Assembly: GCF_009177095.1 (NCBI RefSeq)
Contig: NZ_AP021861.1
Span: 5,190,501 to 5,254,500 of the forward strand
From: Lacipirellula parvula
GTDB lineage: Bacteria; Planctomycetota; Planctomycetia; Pirellulales; Lacipirellulaceae
Length of the DNA stretch: 64,000 nucleotides
Direction: 5' to 3'
Shown: piece by piece, positions 61,573 through 64,000 of the stretch
How the letters are laid out: every line of letters starts with the position of its first letter
Numbering within the stretch: position 1 is the stretch's first letter
The notes under the pieces: generated by a model
Databases searched by the model: none
What the model saw: the letters and a program-made list of their open reading frames with translations, nothing else
What the model was told of the DNA's origin: nothing
Program-made: the position numbers and the translations under genes

Positions 61573-63360
61573 TTACTGCAGCTTCAGCTCGTAACAGGCA
61601 ATCTCCTCGGCGTTACGGACATAGAGTCGGTCGCCGACGATCGTGGGATGGTTCCAGGTTTTTCCTTCGAGCACGGGGAAGCGAGCCACTTCCTTCAGCT
61701 CTTCGGGATTCGCTTCGACGATGATCGCTTCCCCTTCTTCCGACAGCACGAGCAAAAGGCCTTGGTCGGCGACCAGCAGCACCTGCCCGGCGCCGTAGCG
61801 TCCTTTCTTCCAGTGCCGTTTGCCCGTTTTGAGATCGATGCAGGCGAAGATGTTGCCGTCGAAACCGTACACCGCGTCTTCGTAGCGAACGTAGTCGTTG
61901 AAGTAGGGCTTCAGATCTCGCGACTGCCACTTCGAATCAATCTTCCATTCCTCGCCCTCGGCGCCAGGCTTGAGTTCGAGCAGCATCGTGCCGCCAGCTT
62001 CGGTGAAGGCGATCATCACTTCGTCGGGACCGATGAGGTGAGGCTGCGTCGCTGGCATACCGGTTCGCGTGTGGCCTGCTGAAAAACCCCAGAGCTTCTT
62101 GCCCGTGGCAGGATCGGCCGAGGTGAACTCCTTATCGCTGAGATAAAGAACTTGCTGTTTGCCGCCGAACGATGCGAGTTGCGGCGACGAGTAGCTGTGC
62201 CCGCCACTGGCGACGTTCCACGCAGGTTGGCCATCGGCGGCGGCGTAAGCCAATAGGCTTTGATCTTCCGGGCCGCCGGCGAAGACGATGACGCGACCGT
62301 CGACGACGAGCGGCGAACTCGTGAAGCCCCACTCGGGGAGCTTCGCGCCTGAGTCTTTCGCAATGTCGCGAGTCCAAACGAGCGTGCCGTCGGCAGCCTC
62401 GAAGCAGTTGAGGATGCCGGTGGCGCCGAGCGTGTAGAGCCGACCGTCGGCGAACGTAGGCGTCGCGCGGGGGCCGTCGCCGCCAAGTTCTTCGGAAAAT
62501 CGAGCTTGGTCTTCGTGCGACCAGACTTCTTCGCCCGTCTTCGCATCGATGGCGACGACCGCTTCGCGATCGCCGCGTTGTTCTTGCGTGAAGAGGCGAT
62601 CACCTGCTGTGGTGATCGATGACCAGCCGGGGCCGATGCGGTGCCGCCAGAGTTCTTTTGGCGGCGTTTGCTCCCAGTTGGTGTTTAGTTTGACGTTGTG
62701 GAGGACGGCGTCGCGGTTGGGGCCGCGGAAGTTGGTCCAGTCGTTTTGGTTGGCTGCTAGGGGTTTGGTTGCGGTGTCGGTGGAGGAAGCCCCGCGACCA
62801 CCGGTCGCGGCTTTTTGTTGGCGGGAGGCCAGGAATTCCTGTTCGCTCGTGGGGGTCCAGCGCCAGTGCATTTCGGGGAGGGCGCCGCCGCTCATGCCGC
62901 TGGTGCGAATGAGCGCGAGCGGCGACCACATGAGGATCGCCAGCGCGATAAAGCCCCGCCGCCGCGTCGCGGGGCTCGCGTGGCGGGTAACGGCAATCCA
63001 CAACGTCGCCAGCGTCACCGCGGCGCCAATGATGAACATGATCGGCGCGACGAGTGGCTTGGCTTCCAGCTCTGGACTGCTAATCGCCATGGTGACGAAG
63101 AGGCTCGCAATCGCCACTAGCGGAATGGCGAGCTTTTCGCGCCACGACGCCCCGCGATTGAACACCCACCAGCCGGCGAAGACGATCACCAGCGCGAGCG
63201 TCGTCGCGAGGCGGTAAAGAAACGTTTGGAAGACCGCGAGTTCCAGATAGTTGATCGTCAGAAACGCCCCCCAGTAGAGGGCGAGAATCGCCAGCGGGAT
63301 GACGGGGCTGATCGCTCGCGGCCGGGCGGCGGTCGCTTCGCTTGGTTGCTGTTCGTTCAT
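61573..63360 (-). CDS. Membrane protein with PQQ-type beta-propeller
   Basis: 595 residues from the ATG at 63360. About four hydrophobic helices occupy 25-160 (VIPLAILALYWGAFLTINYL, TTLALVIVFAGWWVF, IAIPLVAIASLFVTMAI-like, VAPIMFIIGAAVTLATLWIA). From about 205 on there is a PQQ-like propeller: DWTNFRGPNRDAVL (a planctomycete hallmark motif), VVAIDAKTGEEVWSHE, GTLVWTRDIAKDSG, YAAADGQPAWNVASGG, ACIDLKTGKRHWKKGRYGAG. No PQQ dehydrogenase catalytic residues are evident. It is probably an outer-face, possibly BamB-like, propeller. Two palindromes lie within its coding frame (62787-62814 and 62951-62976). Confidence 0.82.
   Translation of the reverse strand: MNEQQPSEATAARPRAISPVIPLAILALYWGAFLTINYLELAVFQTFLYRLATTLALVIVFAGWWVFNRGASWREKLAIPLVAIASLFVTMAISSPELEAKPLVAPIMFIIGAAVTLATLWIAVTRHASPATRRRGFIALAILMWSPLALIRTSGMSGGALPEMHWRWTPTSEQEFLASRQQKAATGGRGASSTDTATKPLAANQNDWTNFRGPNRDAVLHNVKLNTNWEQTPPKELWRHRIGPGWSSITTAGDRLFTQEQRGDREAVVAIDAKTGEEVWSHEDQARFSEELGGDGPRATPTFADGRLYTLGATGILNCFEAADGTLVWTRDIAKDSGAKLPEWGFTSSPLVVDGRVIVFAGGPEDQSLLAYAAADGQPAWNVASGGHSYSSPQLASFGGKQQVLYLSDKEFTSADPATGKKLWGFSAGHTRTGMPATQPHLIGPDEVMIAFTEAGGTMLLELKPGAEGEEWKIDSKWQSRDLKPYFNDYVRYEDAVYGFDGNIFACIDLKTGKRHWKKGRYGAGQVLLVADQGLLLVLSEEGEAIIVEANPEELKEVARFPVLEGKTWNHPTIVGDRLYVRNAEEIACYELKLQ
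62787..62814. repeat. Palindrome inside the PQQ-propeller gene (linker)
   Basis: AAGCCCCGCGACC pairs with GGTCGCGGCTT, with one bulged base. It encodes the Gly/Arg-rich linker KAATGGRGASS between the membrane part and the propeller. Confidence 0.65.
62951..62976. repeat. Palindrome inside the PQQ-propeller gene (loop between helices)
   Basis: AGCCCCGC and GCGGGGCT, nine bases apart. It encodes SPATRRRGF in a loop between predicted helices. Confidence 0.6.
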
Positions 63361-63385
63361 ATGCAACTGACTTCTCAAATGCGTT

Positions 63386-63485
63386 TAACACAGAGATCAC
63401 AGAGGACACGGAGGAATTTGGGAGCAGATCGTGCCCCCGACCTTCGCAGGCCAACTCTGTGTTCTCTGTGGCCTCTGTGTTGAAA
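63386..63485. repeat. Repeat family C copy 3
   Basis: TTAACACAGAGATCACAGAG at the left pairs with CTCTGTGGCCTCTGTGTTGA at the right. It lies between divergent genes, close to the start of the PQQ-propeller gene. Confidence 0.82.
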
Positions 63486-63586
63486 GATTTCTCTAGCCAG
63501 CAATATACCGCCCGCCGACTGCGGGCCGATATGCCGAACGGATGCAAGCGTTGCAAGGCTGCCGAACGACCGGCACAATGGCGGCC

Positions 63587-64000
63587 ATGAAGCACATTCA
63601 GCGCGAAAGTTTGATCCACGACCCGATCCACGGTTACATCCCGTTCATTTCGGTCGCCGAGCCGGGCGAAACGGCCGAGCGGACGCTGCTCGACCACCCC
63701 TGGCTACAGCGGCTACGGCAGATCCATCAGCTGCAAACGGCGTGGTGGGTCTATCCGTCGGCTGAGCATACGCGGTTCCAGCACGTGGTCGGCACGATGC
63801 ACATGGCGAGCCGCGCGGTCGAGGCATTGTACGCGAGCCTGAAAGAAGTCTGCCCCGACGTGCCGAGCCGAGGGTTCGTCGAGTGCACGATGCGGCTGGC
63901 GGCGCTGTTGCACGACGTGGGCCACGGCCCGTTTGGACACTTCTTCGACGCCCACTTTCTGAGTGCGTTCCGGCAGGCCGACGGTTCTCGGCTGACGCAC
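63587..64000 (+). CDS. HD-domain phosphohydrolase, N-terminal part (cut by the window edge)
   Basis: 138 codons are visible with no stop. The frame starts MKHIQRESLIHDPIHGYIPF, then QRLRQIHQLQTAWWVYPSAE, HTRFQHVVGTMHMAS and LAALLHDVGHGPFGHFFD. This is the metal-binding H...HD pattern of dNTP triphosphohydrolase-like HD enzymes, with the first His in HTRFQH and the HD pair in LLHDVGHG. An ATG three codons earlier (63578) is also possible. The C-terminal part and the fourth ligand lie outside the window. Confidence 0.88.
   Translation, partial: MKHIQRESLIHDPIHGYIPFISVAEPGETAERTLLDHPWLQRLRQIHQLQTAWWVYPSAEHTRFQHVVGTMHMASRAVEALYASLKEVCPDVPSRGFVECTMRLAALLHDVGHGPFGHFFDAHFLSAFRQADGSRLTH

Overview
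The window looks like a chromosomal stretch of a GC-rich planctomycete, most likely of the Pirellulales. The reasons are: a PEP-CTERM tail joined to a dockerin-like calcium motif of the form DFNGDxxVDxADFLxWQ (8192-9211), a second PEP-CTERM protein (27174-28367), an extracellular protease with a planctomycete-type N-terminal sorting motif (24828-26423), many secreted or lipoprotein genes without known function, and intergenic spaces packed with palindromic repeats. No rRNA, tRNA, CRISPR array, prophage or plasmid function was seen. This placement is inferred from protein style only.

Layout. 1-8.2 kb: a cut gene at the left edge, purD, a cysteine-rich pair ending in a metallothionein-like protein, a large FtsX-type permease and an internally duplicated membrane protein. 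8.2-11.4 kb: a secreted P1-nuclease/phospholipase-C-like protein and a queuosine precursor cluster (queC-queE facing away from queF). 11.5-20.3 kb: a TIM-barrel isomerase, a large FHA/coiled-coil membrane protein, a TraR/DksA-type zinc-finger protein, an HtrA-like protease, and a tight trio of secreted protein, ECF sigma factor and putative anti-sigma membrane protein. 20.5-24.1 kb: a nucleoside hydrolase, trpD and a metallo-beta-lactamase-fold hydrolase. 24.1-33.6 kb: a repeat-filled gap, a metzincin-like protease, a PEP-CTERM protein, a Prc-type protease, a SelA-like protein without its PLP lysine, and two small secreted proteins. 33.9-44.1 kb: proC, an EfpL-type elongation factor, ettA, a REP-associated transposase between its own palindromes, guaA and surE. 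44.2-54.6 kb: mainly exported or membrane proteins of unknown function, plus eno. 54.8-64 kb: a lipoprotein, an arginine/ornithine antiporter-arginine deiminase pair, a luciferase-like oxidoreductase, a VWA protein, a PQQ-propeller membrane protein and a cut HD-domain gene.

Housekeeping genes (purD, guaA, trpD, proC, eno, queCEF, surE, ettA) are scattered singly or in pairs among lineage-specific genes rather than gathered in operons. The clearest cooperating sets are queC/queE/queF, the sigma/anti-sigma trio and arcD/arcA.

The most striking feature is repetitive. At least ten families of palindromic or inverted repeats fill the spacers. One family has seven copies of about 91 bp. Some palindromes lie in frame inside coding sequences (5920-6043, 47589-47609, 62787-62814, 62951-62976), and others supply stop codons or C-terminal codons (58607, 48742).
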